Source: Amaranthus tricolor (Eukaryota > Streptophyta > Magnoliopsida > Caryophyllales > Amaranthaceae). From it: a stretch of DNA of 64,000 nucleotides. Both the position numbers and the translations under genes were made by a program. Of the stretch, positions 1 to 11,621 are shown piece after piece. The stretch lies in assembly GCF_026212465.1 (NCBI RefSeq), contig NC_080063.1, positions 7,931,702 to 7,995,701 of the forward strand, given 5' to 3'. Within the stretch, counting starts at the first letter, position 1. Each line of letters begins with the position of its first letter. The notes beneath the pieces were generated by a model that saw nothing but the letters and a program-made list of their open reading frames with translations, did no database searches and was not told the DNA's origin.

Positions 1-163
1 TGTATACTTGATTCCATACCTTGTTGTATGCTCTTGCTGCTCTCCAAAAGTGTTGTTTGAACAACTCTCCAGGGAACTTGATCTTGAAGTTCGCCCATAT
101 ATGCCTATAGCAGAACCTAATTTCAGCTTCAGGAATCACTGAGTTCAAAGCTTCAACCAAACC
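1..163 (-). CDS. MULE transposase, second exon (partial, runs off the window)
   Basis: On the minus strand this reads GLVEALNSVIPEAEIRFCYR and continues to the window edge. It matches the part of plant MULE transposases just after the first catalytic aspartate, including the FCYRHIWANFK block. The preceding acceptor is TGTAG before base 163. Joining the only visible donor (after 254) to this acceptor shifts the reading frame by one base. Either the copy carries an indel here or the junction is not used as drawn. Confidence 0.7.
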
Positions 164-249
164 CTACATTAGGGTGTTAATATTAGGGTTATAGCATTAG
201 TTACATTTAAAACAAGATATGTGTTAACAAGTAATTACATTCATACCTT

Positions 250-1743
250 TTACCTATCGCTTATGAAGGTGAAAGCTTTACCTCCTGCTTGAACCCAACT
301 ACTCGAGGCAGTAACCGACCTAAGGTCTTCTACGAGGAGATTTAGAAACCAAGTCCAAGTTTCTATATTTTCTGTTTCGACCACAGCCCATGCAACGGAG
401 AAGATGTTATTGTTCCCATCTTTACCTACAGCAGTCAATAAAACCCCAAGGAATTGTCCCTTCAAATGTGCCCCATCAACACCTATAATAGGCCTACAGC
501 CAGCAAAAAAACCCTCCTTACATGCTGGCAAGCATATATACATCCGTTGGAACAAAGGTGGGGGTGTGTCTATTCCAATGCATTTAACGATTGCAGTGCT
601 TCCTGGATTAAACCTCCTTATTGCTTCCGCATAATCCCACACCCTGCTATACTCTTCACTAACATCACCATATATCATTTTCATTGCAATTCTTTTAGCC
701 ATATAACACTTAGAATACTTCACTTCACAACCTAACTCTCTATTAACCCGTTTCTTAAATGCCTTTAATTCCCAAGTTGGATTTTCCCTCAAATCATCTA
801 TGTATTTCTCAGCTAAATACAAAGCAGTGACTTTGTTATATTGGTGTTGGTGACCACAAGTGTGCTTGGGAAAATAACTCCTTATTTGAAGTGTCTCCTC
901 ATCTTTCAACTTCACAGCATGAACCTTAAAATAACACTTCTTCTCCTTCCCACAAACACAGTTCACAATTCTAGCTTTCGATTTCATGCAATCGCATCTA
1001 TTGTAGCAATACACACTGATCCTACTTCTACCATTATGCAGGTAATAATAATTGTAACCACATTCAATAGCATGGTACCTTAGTGCTTTTCTAAAAACAT
1101 ATGTCGAAGGAAACTTAAGGCCTACAGATAAATTGATCTTACCCTTGAAATCAACCTCAAGATTGAATGTAGGATAGCTGCATATACCTTCCTCATCATC
1201 ATTCAATGCACCCAAATCATAATCATCAGATTGCGGTTCATCATCATTAAAGTATATGTCTCTATTGTTTTCTTCATCAACCTCCTTATCTACTATCAAT
1301 CTAATTTCCTCATCACCTATAAACACATTATCAAGACCATAAACTACATTTTCTGCAAACAAATCAGAATCATCCTCATATTCATTTTCATCACCGCAAC
1401 TATAATCATCATCACTGCTATCCTCAAAATCAGAAACTTGTTGCTCTATGTGGCCTCTCTCATTTGGTGTAAGGTTTAGGGTAGAAATAGCAGCTGAGTT
1501 ATTTGTTTTAGATCTAGGGTTAGCACTTAAAGATTCTTTATAACCCGTATGTGTGACTGGTGGTCCCAATAGCCCAGCATCAACATCTACATTTGCTCTT
1601 TCCAACTCACCCACAATCTCATATGCCACATCAGAACTTTCATTCACCACCTCATCTACCCTTACATTACCCACCTCAGTTGCCAACTCAGACTGCTTCT
1701 TTTTCGAATCACTTGCTTTTTTACGGATTTTCAATTTCTTCAT
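250..1743 (-). CDS. MuDR/MULE transposase, main exon (497 aa to stop)
   Basis: This encodes the N-terminal part and the start of the catalytic domain of a MULE transposase. Residues 1-200 are an acidic, low-complexity leader. About 200-330 is a plant MuDR N-terminal zinc-binding-like module with cysteine pairs (CYNRCDC, CVCGKEKKC) and a CGHQHQ stretch. From about 415 the catalytic DDE core begins, with the family signature IIGVDGAHLKGQF supplying the first acidic residue. The frame ends just after FISDR, where the sequence AG|GTAAAA looks like a splice donor, and coding resumes at 163. The start Met at 1743 opens the frame; an AT-rich leader and the element terminus lie upstream. It encodes the enzyme that could mobilise related elements in the window if intact. 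Confidence 0.85.
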   Translation of the reverse strand: MKKLKIRKKASDSKKKQSELATEVGNVRVDEVVNESSDVAYEIVGELERANVDVDAGLLGPPVTHTGYKESLSANPRSKTNNSAAISTLNLTPNERGHIEQQVSDFEDSSDDDYSCGDENEYEDDSDLFAENVVYGLDNVFIGDEEIRLIVDKEVDEENNRDIYFNDDEPQSDDYDLGALNDDEEGICSYPTFNLEVDFKGKINLSVGLKFPSTYVFRKALRYHAIECGYNYYYLHNGRSRISVYCYNRCDCMKSKARIVNCVCGKEKKCYFKVHAVKLKDEETLQIRSYFPKHTCGHQHQYNKVTALYLAEKYIDDLRENPTWELKAFKKRVNRELGCEVKYSKCYMAKRIAMKMIYGDVSEEYSRVWDYAEAIRRFNPGSTAIVKCIGIDTPPPLFQRMYICLPACKEGFFAGCRPIIGVDGAHLKGQFLGVLLTAVGKDGNNNIFSVAWAVVETENIETWTWFLNLLVEDLRSVTASSSWVQAGGKAFTFISDR

Positions 1744-2281
1744 CTTATTGATTTAGCTAATTTTAAGAACCCTAATACATTATTCAGATACAACAATAAT
1801 CAATTTACAAATTGCAAGATAAAAAATCACAAATTCAATAGAAAAAACGCAGCAAAAAGAAGAAAATTTGTAAAACGAAATAAATTTTAAATCATACCTA
1901 AAATACAACAATGAAGTACAAAACCATAATTAAGTAGTACTACATACCAGTATAGGCTTGCACTTTCAATGAGCTGAAGTTACGAGGTGGATGGGAGCGA
2001 ATTGAGGAGTTACAGGATGGAGTTGTGGCTGGAAATGGCAGGAAGAAAGGAATTTCGAATGGACTGAACTGAAATGAAGAAGAAGTAAACACATTTAAAC
2101 ATCACGTGAGTGTCACATGCGGGTCAACGGTTAAAGTTAGCGGTCAAAGGCCACAAACCATTATAAGGTAGTGTTTTGCAAACAATTGTATTATATAAGG
2201 TAATTTTTTACAAAAAATTTTACATAAGGTAGTTTTTTACAAAATAGGGTATATATTAGGTAGTTTTTTTATACTTTTTCC

Positions 2282-3349
2282 TTTAAAATATTATCAAAGT
2301 CTACAGACCACTTCCATTTCACTTACCTAAAATTCTTATTAGTGCACTTTATGATCTGAATTAAAAGGTCAAGATGAGTATAATGCTATAATTAAAAATC
2401 ATAAGTGAAAATTAATAACTCGACCCTTTAATGTCATCAGCATTCGGTCTATGTGGATTTTTCATCATAAAAAGCATGATAAGGTTCTTTTAAGAGGCAT
2501 AAAGCTTGATTTATAGGTGATAGAAGGTGAAGAGACATTAGTCGAGTTGTCAAACCACCTAATATTCGCACGGTCTTAACTCTTAAGTCTTAACCATTGC
2601 TTTATCTAATTCATGATCGATTCGTCAACTAGATGTTAAAAATGCAATTCTACATGGTAACCTCAATGAGTATTAAATTAAATTTTTAAAATACTTTTTC
2701 TCCGTTTTGGGTGCAAAGTAGGCTAAGAAAAAAGGAGGAAGACAGCGAGAATCAAATCGAGATCATCCCGGAGAAAGCCATACACGTTTCCACTAAGACG
2801 AGACCCAATTCTTCATTTTTTAAATAGAATTATTTTATGATTTCAATGCAAAATATATAAATAACAATTTAATTAATACTCCATTTGTTTCATTTTAAAT
2901 GTCTCATTTGCTTTTTGCACGTTTACCAATACATTAATTCAATACTTAATAGCAAAAATTGTGTATAATTAAACATTATAAAATCTAGATATTAATAAAC
3001 CTTATGTTGAGACGAATCATACAAGATCTCATTTGATTATGTTATAATTCGTCGATTAAGAATAAAATACAAATCAAGAGTGATTAATGAATAGTAATTT
3101 AAAAGTAAATAAGACATTTGAAAAAAAAAACGGACGTAGTACTTATTTATTCACCAAATGTATCTCCTTCATATATTATTAGCCTAACTTTCAAAGCCTG
3201 TTCATTTTACATTTACTCAAAATACCAAGAGCTAAAACAAAAGTAATATTTCTATAAAATAATGTCATTTAATATATAAAACCTCTCAATTTAAGGATTT
3301 TTCTACAATTAAACGCCTTACATATATGCTCAGAATCAACCATCGGTTT
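2282..3349. other. Intergenic stretch
   Basis: This AT-rich stretch has no convincing coding sequence. It contains a Stowaway-like MITE, listed separately, and nothing else I can name. Confidence 0.6.
2879..3139. mobile_element. Stowaway-like MITE
   Basis: The 261-bp unit is flanked by TA on both sides. Its ends are inverted: left CTCCATTTGTTTCATTTTAA, right (reverse complement) CTACGTCCGTTT followed by a shared AAATGTCTTATTT-like block. No coding capacity. Typical of Tc1/mariner-derived Stowaway elements. Confidence 0.65.
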
Positions 3350-5434
3350 TTAGGTTCTCCCAATTGGCGTAGAAGAATCAATGTTTTTCCCAGCAGCAGA
3401 AGCAAAAAGCCTAGCAATTTCCAACTGAGTATTTGCAATAATCTCAGTTCTTTTAAGATCCATTTCACCTCTCTTAGCTTCTGCTTCAACTCTCATTCTT
3501 TCTAACTCTCTCATGGTGTCCATCCTAACTTGTTCTGATCGTACCACTGCTTCTGCTAGCCATCTAATGCTGTCTGCTACGTCTTCCCAACTATTCCCTT
3601 CTTCTCGCCTTCGTTTTTTCCTCTTCATCTTCATCATATTCTTCGGTTTCGGTTCGTCTTTGTCGTTGCTGTATAGAGCAGGAGTGCTGCTGTCTGTTTC
3701 TATGTGTTGATCGTTTTGGTTTTTGTCTGAGATTTGGTCTGAAACTTTTGTTGCTTCTCCGTCATCTTCCTGTTAACATGTTCATAGATAACTTAGGAGC
3801 AGATAATCTAATAACAACTTTTGACATTCGAGTCGTCTTTTCATACACAATGTGCTTTATGTACTTAGAGGTGTTCAAAACAGATCCGATGACCAAAATG
3901 ACCCGACTACAAAAATAATTTACAATTAGATAAAACACTACAGAGACATAAAACCCTATTTCAAGTCGATCTGAAACACCTAATTAAAATCAACCTGATG
4001 ACCCAAATGAGTCTCTTACGTCCTCATGAACTCAACCATTAACTAATGAAATGTTAGACTTAATGTGTAGGAAATTCAACTAAAAACATAGCTGATGGTT
4101 GAAGTTACGGAATAACTTACTTACTCAATCATGCCCCTTCACATAAGGATCTTTTGAGTTGGAATTTGAGATGTTCAAAACAGACTTGACGTTATGATGT
4201 TGATCCCACCTTGTAAACAAATCCAACTTGACCCGATTTCAAAATAAATTTAAAATTATATAAAAACCAATGTGAACATAAGATTCGATTTTAAACCAAC
4301 CCAAAATTGACCTTATGATTCGAATGAACACCTCTAAAGTTGTAGGTGCAGCTCATGCTTTCCTCATACATGGTTTTAAATATTCCATTTGAGTCCGTGA
4401 CATTTTCTATCATGTTAACTTCTAATATCATGATAAATAACAAACTAGACCAAAAATTTAAGCTAACGGCAAGTTCCATTGTACGTCATATACTTATATA
4501 CTCCATCAGTATATGATTTCCTAAAGCACAAACAACTTCCGTGTGATACTAGTATAAGGTGGATCAAATACTAATCTTTGCATATGTTGAATCAATTTGA
4601 TTGTTAATCTTCTGTGTCATATATTACACAATTCAATATAATGAATTTTTAATTGAATAACCCGGGCCTAGATTCCCCCATGCTTGGGCTCAAACTATTA
4701 CTTGTGGTGGGTGAGAAGTCCTTATCATAAGTACAAACAGCAGGCATTTTCATCACTCCAATGGTACAAGAAACAAACAAGAAAAGATAAATTAAAAGAC
4801 AGAAGAAAGTCAGTTGATTAAGATAATCAATCACAGACTTATATATGCCCTTAATCATCAAAGGTCTACTAACCTTAACCATTGGTTCCACGCCATTAGA
4901 CTCCGTAGAATTGAGCGCAATCTCCATCGTAGGAGGCCCTTGTAGCTGCGGCAAAGGCAGTGGTGGTGGAGGCAACAACGGTTGTGCCACAGGGCTCGAC
5001 TCCAAAACCAAACCAGGACTACTCGCTGCTGGAATCGCCTTCATGGGTGATGATAACCCGGTCCCACGAAGCAGGTTATCGAGCCTTGAAAAAAGTGGCC
5101 ATGATGATGCATCAGCAGTAGCAGACTCTGATCTATACCTCTTTTTCATAGACTCAATCTTATTCTTACACTGAGTTTGTGTCTTAGGTAACTTTGTGTT
5201 GTTTGCACGAGATGATACATGCTTAGCTACATCCTCCCAATCTTGCCCTTTAAGCTTAGCCCTGTTCCTTAGAATCCACTTTGATTCATAGGCTTCAAGC
5301 AAGCTCGAAACCGCCCCTTCACTCCATTCGTCTCGTTTCAGACGATCACTAACCAATAATGGTTTTCGAGGAGATGGTTCGGGTTTTGAGGATGATGGGT
5401 TTTGATAATCTTGATTAGTTTCCATCTCCATCAC
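3350..5434 (-). CDS. Trihelix transcription factor, SIP1 clade (ASIL/ENAP-like), 326 aa
   Basis: A nuclear DNA-binding protein in two exons: 5434-4874 and 3769-3350. The donor is AAG|GTTAGT and the acceptor TTAACAG|GAAG, joining in phase 0 to give 326 residues. Residues about 31-124 form the trihelix (Myb/SANT-like) domain with spaced tryptophans (RDEWSEGAVSSLLEAYESKW, DWEDVA) and KTQTQCKNKIESMKKRY, the hallmark of the SIP1 subfamily. A proline-rich linker (about 140-170) follows, then a basic nuclear signal KRKKRRR (236-242) and a C-terminal coiled coil (about 250-310) that in this clade mediates dimerisation. Family members repress embryo-maturation genes or act in ethylene-linked chromatin control; which applies here is unknown. 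If the 1.1-kb intron is retained, the frame continues to a stop at 4649 and adds a hydrophobic tail. Start chosen as the first Met of an in-frame MMEMET cluster. Confidence 0.85.
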
Positions 5435-6049
5435 TTCATTCCTTCCCCTTACTATCCCCTTCTAGCTGTAGTTGAGAAATGGTTTGATGACAGCAATAAC
5501 TTAATGTGGGAATGTGGGGCTATCAGCTATGTGTGTTTTTGGCTGCTAAAGATGCCCATATAGTACCAAAAGAAAAGCTAAAATGGCTTATGCTAACACT
5601 TAGAGGTGGTAAAGGTGGTAGTTTTTAGTGGGCTAAATGCCAAAACTGAAATTAAAGATGAATAACAGAGAGAACCACTAGCAGTACTGCATTAAAAGGC
5701 ATTAGTTTGCAACTTTAAGTATACTACTATAGGATTGTACTACTACTAGTGGACATAACCCAATAACAAAAGTAAATATAAAAGGGGCAATAGGAGTAGT
5801 CATGTTATACCAAGCCCTAGGGTTGGATCAAATTCCATATTCTAAATTGTCCCAATTTCGATTAAAAATATTAAAATCATTTTAATTGTATTTTTTAACG
5901 AAAAAAAATAAATTTATTGCTAAGGAAATAGTAAAAGAAAATGAGAAACTCTTGTGTCGATTAGTACATACTAAAACAGAGTACATCTACCTTAACATAC
6001 TAGTGGGCTGATAGAATGGAAAGTAAAGAATGGTGCACAATATAATTAA
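5435..6049. other. Upstream region of the trihelix gene
   Basis: This holds the promoter side of the minus-strand trihelix gene. I see no clear TATA box. The stretch after about 5860 is AT-rich and featureless. Confidence 0.4.
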
Positions 6050-6336
6050 GGAAAAATTACAAGGAATAATACAATCTTTTATTTATTTCTCTACGATAAT
6101 ACTAACTTTTAATTGACCATGAATAATACCAACTTAAGACTGTATTTTTCTAAAATATCCCTAACATATTAAAAATCATTATATGACAAAAAAAATTGAC
6201 AAATCAACTTATAAACTAAAGTTGATATTATTCTAGGAAAAAAACATCCCTAAGTTGTGTTATTCATAGTTAATTAAAAGTTGGTACTCTTATAAGGAAA
6301 TTAACGAAAGTTTGTATTATTTACGGTAACTTTTTC
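6050..6336. mobile_element. MULE-type MITE with long terminal inverted repeats
   Basis: A 287-bp non-coding unit with inverted ends about 80 bp long. The ends run GGAAAAATTAC at the left and GTAACTTTTTC at the right, followed inward by repeated AATAATAC..AACTTTTAATT motifs. The flanking 9-bp duplication is TATAATTAA (6041-6049) against AATAATTAA (6337-6345), one mismatch. Terminal-repeat length and duplication size point to a Mutator-type origin. The same family recurs at 16398-17995. Confidence 0.75.
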
Positions 6337-6929
6337 AATAATTAATATACACCAATTCTATATCATACGTTGCCCAAGAAAATTCGAGCCATGGGAGTGA
6401 GTTATGAGGGGATATAGAAAGAAAAAGGTAGAAATTCACCACTAACATATGATAATAAAGAGGGGGAAAAGGAGAAAAGAAGGGTAGTGGGCTAAGCAAC
6501 AAGAACAAAGGATGGTATACTTTGTCAAATGTGCTAATCATGGAAATGATACTTTAAACTTTGTGGGTTTTGGAGTAGGTATCTTTCTTCTTTCTTCTTT
6601 CTTTATTTCATTTCCAAATTTCGGTTGGGGAGTTTGATTATAAGGGGAGGTGTTAATTTGGAGAATGCCACATTCACATAGTTTGGCAGTTAGCGTTAAT
6701 ATGAAGCCAATAAGGATACCCATGAAGATTGAAGGGTAGTGGTCAATTCACGTGGGACTGTCACCCACTTATAAACCTCAAAAAATTATTTATAATCTCA
6801 GTCACCAACACCAACACATATCTGATATCCCCTATCTCTCTTCCAGATAAGATTAGAGAATTCCTACAAACAAATAGAAAAGAAAAATATTAATATTTTT
6901 TGTTAGTGGTGAGAAACTGAGAAACAAAC
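6337..6929. other. Intergenic stretch
   Basis: No coding sequence or recognisable element seen. Short C/T-rich stretches lie near 6580-6610. Confidence 0.4.
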
Positions 6930-7190
6930 TTATTAGGTCGTGACAAATCATCACATATACACCCAGTGGACCCAATTATGTGGACGCTAATGGGGCACCG
7001 GGCGCCCATGGGCTCGAGCCTACAAACCCACGGGTAATGAGTGTTGACTTGCATACACACTCGATGATATTCATTCTTTCCCAAAACAATATGGTAGGAG
7101 GATTATCCACCAAGCATTATATGCAAGTCTATAACCCACAAATTTGGTAATTAATGTGGAATTTTCTCTACATGTGAAGTATTTCTAATA
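6930..7190 (-). repeat. Interspersed LTR-like repeat, copy 1
   Basis: On the minus strand this begins TATTAGAAATACTTC and contains GAGTGTGTATGCAAGTC, ACCCGTGGGTTTGTAGG and CTCGAGCCCATGGGCG. The same order of motifs recurs on the plus strand at 9042-9375, so the two are inverted dispersed copies of one family. The TGTTAGAAATAC start of the other copy suggests a retrotransposon LTR. No internal coding region adjoins either copy. Confidence 0.55.
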
Positions 7191-8126
7191 GAACTTTTGT
7201 CGTAAAGATAGAAGAAAAGTCTTTAACTACTAGGCGAACCCATAATGCTGATACCTTTAGCAAATTTTAGCTGCTCTTTCTATTGGGGATTCCCTTTTTA
7301 TCATCACTTTGCTCTTTTTTTGTTCCTTTTAAAAGCCACATTTGATTCATCCTCACTTTCCCGAAACTAGTCATATAGGGAAAGAGCTGGACTGTATAGG
7401 CCGATTCATGTCAATTGAATTATTGTAAGAATGAGTCGGTGTATCTTGTTTGTTTACATGAGAGTAATTCATCATTATCATTCTTCGCGGATTGTGCAAA
7501 GAAATCATGGTTCGAATTCGACTAACTACGACATAAACTGATTGAACTCGGGTTTTCGAGTATCCTATTCCGTCAGAGTGTTCAAATGTTAGGAATTTGG
7601 ATCAAAATGCAAACTTAATGTCTAGCAATCAGACAATTATCAACCAAGAGCAAACACAAAAATGATGGATTAACTACAGTTGGTGAACTAAACTAGAACT
7701 AACTAATTAGTAGTGAAGTAGTAGACAATTTGACATACTTTATGACAATACAAGAAGATGATGGGGTTTTGGTTAAGTGGCTTTAGGATTGACTTTTGGT
7801 TGACTTTTGACTTTTAGTTTTTTAGTTAGTCAAAAAGTCCGAAAGGCGTGCTTGGTATGATAAATGACTTTTCAGCTGTAAAATCAACATGAGTGAGCAA
7901 AACAGGCAGTGGATTGTGAATTGTGATGACATTGAATTGATATACAAACACCAAAGATTAAAAAGAGTGTCTAGACAATAAGAAATGGTCGCATTCATGA
8001 AACCGCAAAGAATAAAAAGGGAGTAAAAGAGTTTAGAGTATCTTTAAAAGATGGTTGAAAAAGGAAAAAAGTCAGCACCTCTTTCATTAGGTGGAAAGAA
8101 AATACACTTACACCTACTGTTATTGC
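7191..8126. other. Intergenic stretch
   Basis: No coding sequence or RNA gene seen. A short direct array of GACTTTTGGTTGACTTTTGA-like words occurs near 7791-7820. Confidence 0.4.
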
Positions 8127-8443
8127 GGGCCGTTTGATTTATGGTATAAAATGGTGCTAATAAAAATAATTTATAGTGCAAAATTTCATTAAAAGTTTCA
8201 TGTCATTTCCATAATAATGAAATTTGACATGAAACTTTGATCACAAAAAAGTTTTTTATATACAAATTTTCATTACTACCAAATACCATCCCTTCCAATG
8301 GTAATATATTGGAATGAATTTCATGAAGAAAATGAGATGATTGAAGAGCATGACCATTAAGGTAAACAAGAGATTTTTCAACCAAAATTACACTAATTTT
8401 TCATTCTCATTACCACCATATATTACCACCTACCAAACGGGCC
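8127..8443. mobile_element. MITE with GGGCCGTTTG ends
   Basis: This 317-bp unit starts GGGCCGTTTGAT and ends CCAAACGGGCC; the inverted ends match imperfectly. Inside are inverted copies of motifs such as TTTCATTACCACC and TGGTAATA. A clean target-site duplication is not evident; GTTATTGC left and GTTAGTAT right agree at five of eight bases, weakly hinting at hAT. No coding capacity. Confidence 0.55.
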
Positions 8444-9041
8444 GTTAGTATTTTGCTTAACTTTTTAATCCCACATAAAACTAGTTATTATTCATAATTG
8501 ATGCTCATTTTGTACCTCTTATTTTACACTTAGTGTAAAATGGATAAAATTTAACAGAAAGAGAAATTAAATTGAAGAATGAGACAAAAACCAAATGGAT
8601 GATAAATATAAGAAAATAAATTTGTAAAACCACTGTCAAAAAAAGAAAGGTGCAAATTAATGAGACAAATTAAAATGAAAAATTATGCAAATTAAAAGAG
8701 ACAAAAGGAGTAATTAATAATTACACACTTATAGGATGCCTTTTTTTTTTTTTTAACTCTCATCCTTTATGAGATTAATTATTACTTTCTTTTAAAAGTT
8801 GATACTTAAATAATTCCAGCCAACTACAGGATATTGCCCCTTTTTTCAGGATGGATGGCCAATTATTAATACTATAGTAGTTTAAAGTTAAAACAGCACA
8901 TTCTTCTATTAGTTAGCAATCTAATTGTAAGAAATGTATCAATTACAACATTTTTTTATTGACACATTGACTGAGATAGTCGAGACAGACATAAAACCAT
9001 CCACATTGACCACAAAAGCAAAAGTCGTTTCATGAGTCAAT

Positions 9042-9375
9042 TGTTAGAAATACTTCGTATGTGAGGAAGATCTCACAACATTAAAATAGTGGGTTGTTTA
9101 CTTATAATGCTTAGTGGGTAATCTTCCAACTACCATATAGTTTTAGGAAAAAGTAAACCTCATCAAGTGTGTATGCAAGTAAAGCTTATTACCCGTGTGT
9201 TTAAGGGCCCGAGCCTAAGGGTAACCTTGGTGTGTCACATGAGTAGGCCCACAGGGTGATTATATGACAAACCCGTGCGTTTGAGGGCCCGAGCCTACGG
9301 GTGCCCTTGGTGTGTCCCACGAGTAGGCCACAAAATGATTATGTGACGAATTGTCCCAACCTATTCTCAGAAGAG
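9042..9375 (+). repeat. Interspersed LTR-like repeat, copy 2, with an internal 80-bp tandem duplication
   Basis: This shares motif order with 6930-7190 in opposite orientation. It begins TGTTAGAAATACTTCG. From 9191 an 80-bp unit beginning ACCCGTG, with GGGCCCGAGCCTA inside, is present twice in tandem (9191-9270 and 9271-9350); the other copy has it once. Confidence 0.6.
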
Positions 9376-11621
9376 AAAATGATATAAATACCAAAGCGCT
9401 CCACCGGTAAACTACCAGATCAACCATTTAGGCACATTGATTACAAAAATGGGCAAGTATTGACTCACAAGCGCAACAACCAATAGATCACAACTTCAAA
9501 ACATACCCAATCCATTGAATTGACTTCAGAGGATGAAATAGTATTTGGATCAAATCTTATTGTGATACAGAAATGTCAAATACAAGAATAATATTAGTAG
9601 AAGAGGCATTAATGACCTGAAATTACAGCTTCAGCTGATATTTCCTCTGCACGTGCAGGTACAACTACAAAACCAGTCAAATCACACATTATTCAGTCTC
9701 GGAAGAAAAAAAAAACTGGGCATTTTGAAGAAAAATATTAGCTGAGAAATACTTACAACATAATGATTATTTACCGTATTTATTATTTAAGCTTATTTTA
9801 TATATTAGGGCTAATGCGTAAGAAAAAATATAATCAAGTGGATATTTATTTGAATCGTCTAATCGTATACTTTCATAATATTAACCTTTTATAATTTTTA
9901 GACGTGTATAGTTCAATACATAAATAATCACAATAAGACACTAAATTACGTAAAATTTCAAATGTAGCAAGTATAGTGGAAAGAAGGAAATAGATGTTAC
10001 CTGTGCGAGAGCCATGTTGTAATCATAAATTTAAGGAATGAATCATGCATTTTTTAAGATCTTCTCAGAAGTATGCATCGCCTGAGTGCTTGTATTGACA
10101 TAGGCCCAGCCACAGAAAATTGAAGTCCTCACTCAACAATCAGCAGTCCTAAAGATCATTATGCATCATATAATGAGATCCAGCCGACCTTAATCTTTTG
10201 ATATTAAAACTTTGACATTTTATTGATATAATGATATCTGACAAACAAAATCTGAAAGTTTCAGCTGCTCCCAAGCCTCAATACAAAGCTCAGTATAAAA
10301 AAAAAAGGTCTGTTTTTCTGTGTGCTAGAGTACAGTGTTCCCTTTTAAGCCAGTCCGAACTTGAATCAGCAGCACAAACTTCTGAACGATAAATCCATTC
10401 ATCATAAACCCTCGTAAAGGATCTTCACAAGATGGACACGATAACATTACAGAAGCAACAGAATACAGTTGCTATTTGTTGGTGTAAAAATTAACAGCAG
10501 TTCAACATTGTAAAATAATGATAGTCAGAAAAGGGAGCATTAGTAGAACGTATCACCCTGTAAACTCTGCAAACCAATGAAAATCAATCAACCAGATATG
10601 GGATCAGCAGCACTAAATAAGTTTTGCAAACCCAAATTAGCTTCATGGTAAGAGAACATGCCATTATGACAACATTACATAAAGAAACATTCCATCATCC
10701 CAATGGCATTAATAGCAAAGAGGTTGTTTCGAAATGACCCTTGATAACAATTGCAACGTTACATACATGTCAATGAAATAATAGAACAAGGTAATCAACG
10801 ATATCCAATTACAGAAGCTGTAGCGTACTTCTCCAGGATAATAGCAGTTTGCGACAATCAAAAAGATACATGTTGTATATAAACCTAACAGTGACACTAG
10901 GAATGCATAAAGCCAAAACCTTATAAGATCTCAGAATTATAAGCGTTTCCTTCAAAAATAAGAAGGGGAATAATCACATATAGTCTGAAGATATCACTTT
11001 ATGATCTGACAAAGATGACAGATCTGAAGATTAATTTAGGTATCGAGTCGTGAATTGGATTTTACTCGTTGTGCCCTGCAATGGAAGCCTGGTGGATCAT
11101 AATCGTTCACATTGTTATCATATCCCCATATGTATACCAGATGTTAGAAGGCCACTAGACAGTAAGTTAAGATATCTATAAGAACAACAAGAATTGCCAC
11201 CCATTAAGAACTAACTGCTAAATTATAGGTGTATAAAGGCAAATCAAGCCAAATTTAAATACACTAGCTATTGACAAACTGCATCATCACTAGCTTGCCA
11301 TCACTCTCACATTCCAACAATCTGGTAATTGAGCCAGCAGCGGCATTCAATATTCGTTACCAGTCAATCAAGTATACGTATTAAGTGAGGCAACTAAATA
11401 TTGAACATCAACAGGCGCACCAGAAAAGGTACTGTAGATTAAAATTGACTTGCCTTCAAGGTGACAGCTATCAATAAAAGACCAGATATTCCTTTTTTTA
11501 TCAACTAGGAACTCACCTACTTACGTAAGTGATAAACCTCGGGCTAAATAGATGAAACACACACCTCATGTAACCGGGGCGATTTGGGGGGCTAACGGGC
11601 GAGCAATTACCACATCAGATT
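9376..11621. other. Non-coding stretch; possible minus-strand spliced transcript or 3' UTR
   Basis: No long reading frame. On the minus strand, exon-like borders are visible: CGCACAG|GTAACATC at 10001, TTTTGTAG| before 9664, ATTTCAG|GTCATT at 9617, and TTCCATTGCAG near 11080. An AATAAA signal on the minus strand lies near 10220. This could be extended 3' UTR of the ARM-repeat gene or a separate non-coding RNA. Sequence alone cannot decide. Confidence 0.25.

Larger units (their letters stand above)
1..2281 (-). mobile_element. Mutator-like element (MULE), 5' part, cut by the window edge
   Basis: A MuDR-type transposase is read leftward from a terminal repeat region at about 2160-2281. That terminal region has iterated AAGGTAGT-TTTT-CAAA-like modules and a CACGTGA box near 2105, as do the two MULEs at 19288-21494, so all three belong to one terminal family. 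The element's other end lies left of the window, so neither a target-site duplication nor completeness can be judged. The outer end near 2281 is set by alignment to the other copies and is accurate to a few bases. Confidence 0.8.

Noticed and set aside
9191..9350. 80-bp tandem repeats as a CRISPR-like array
   Set aside because: Only two adjacent copies without spacers, in a plant genome; it is a local duplication in a repeat element.
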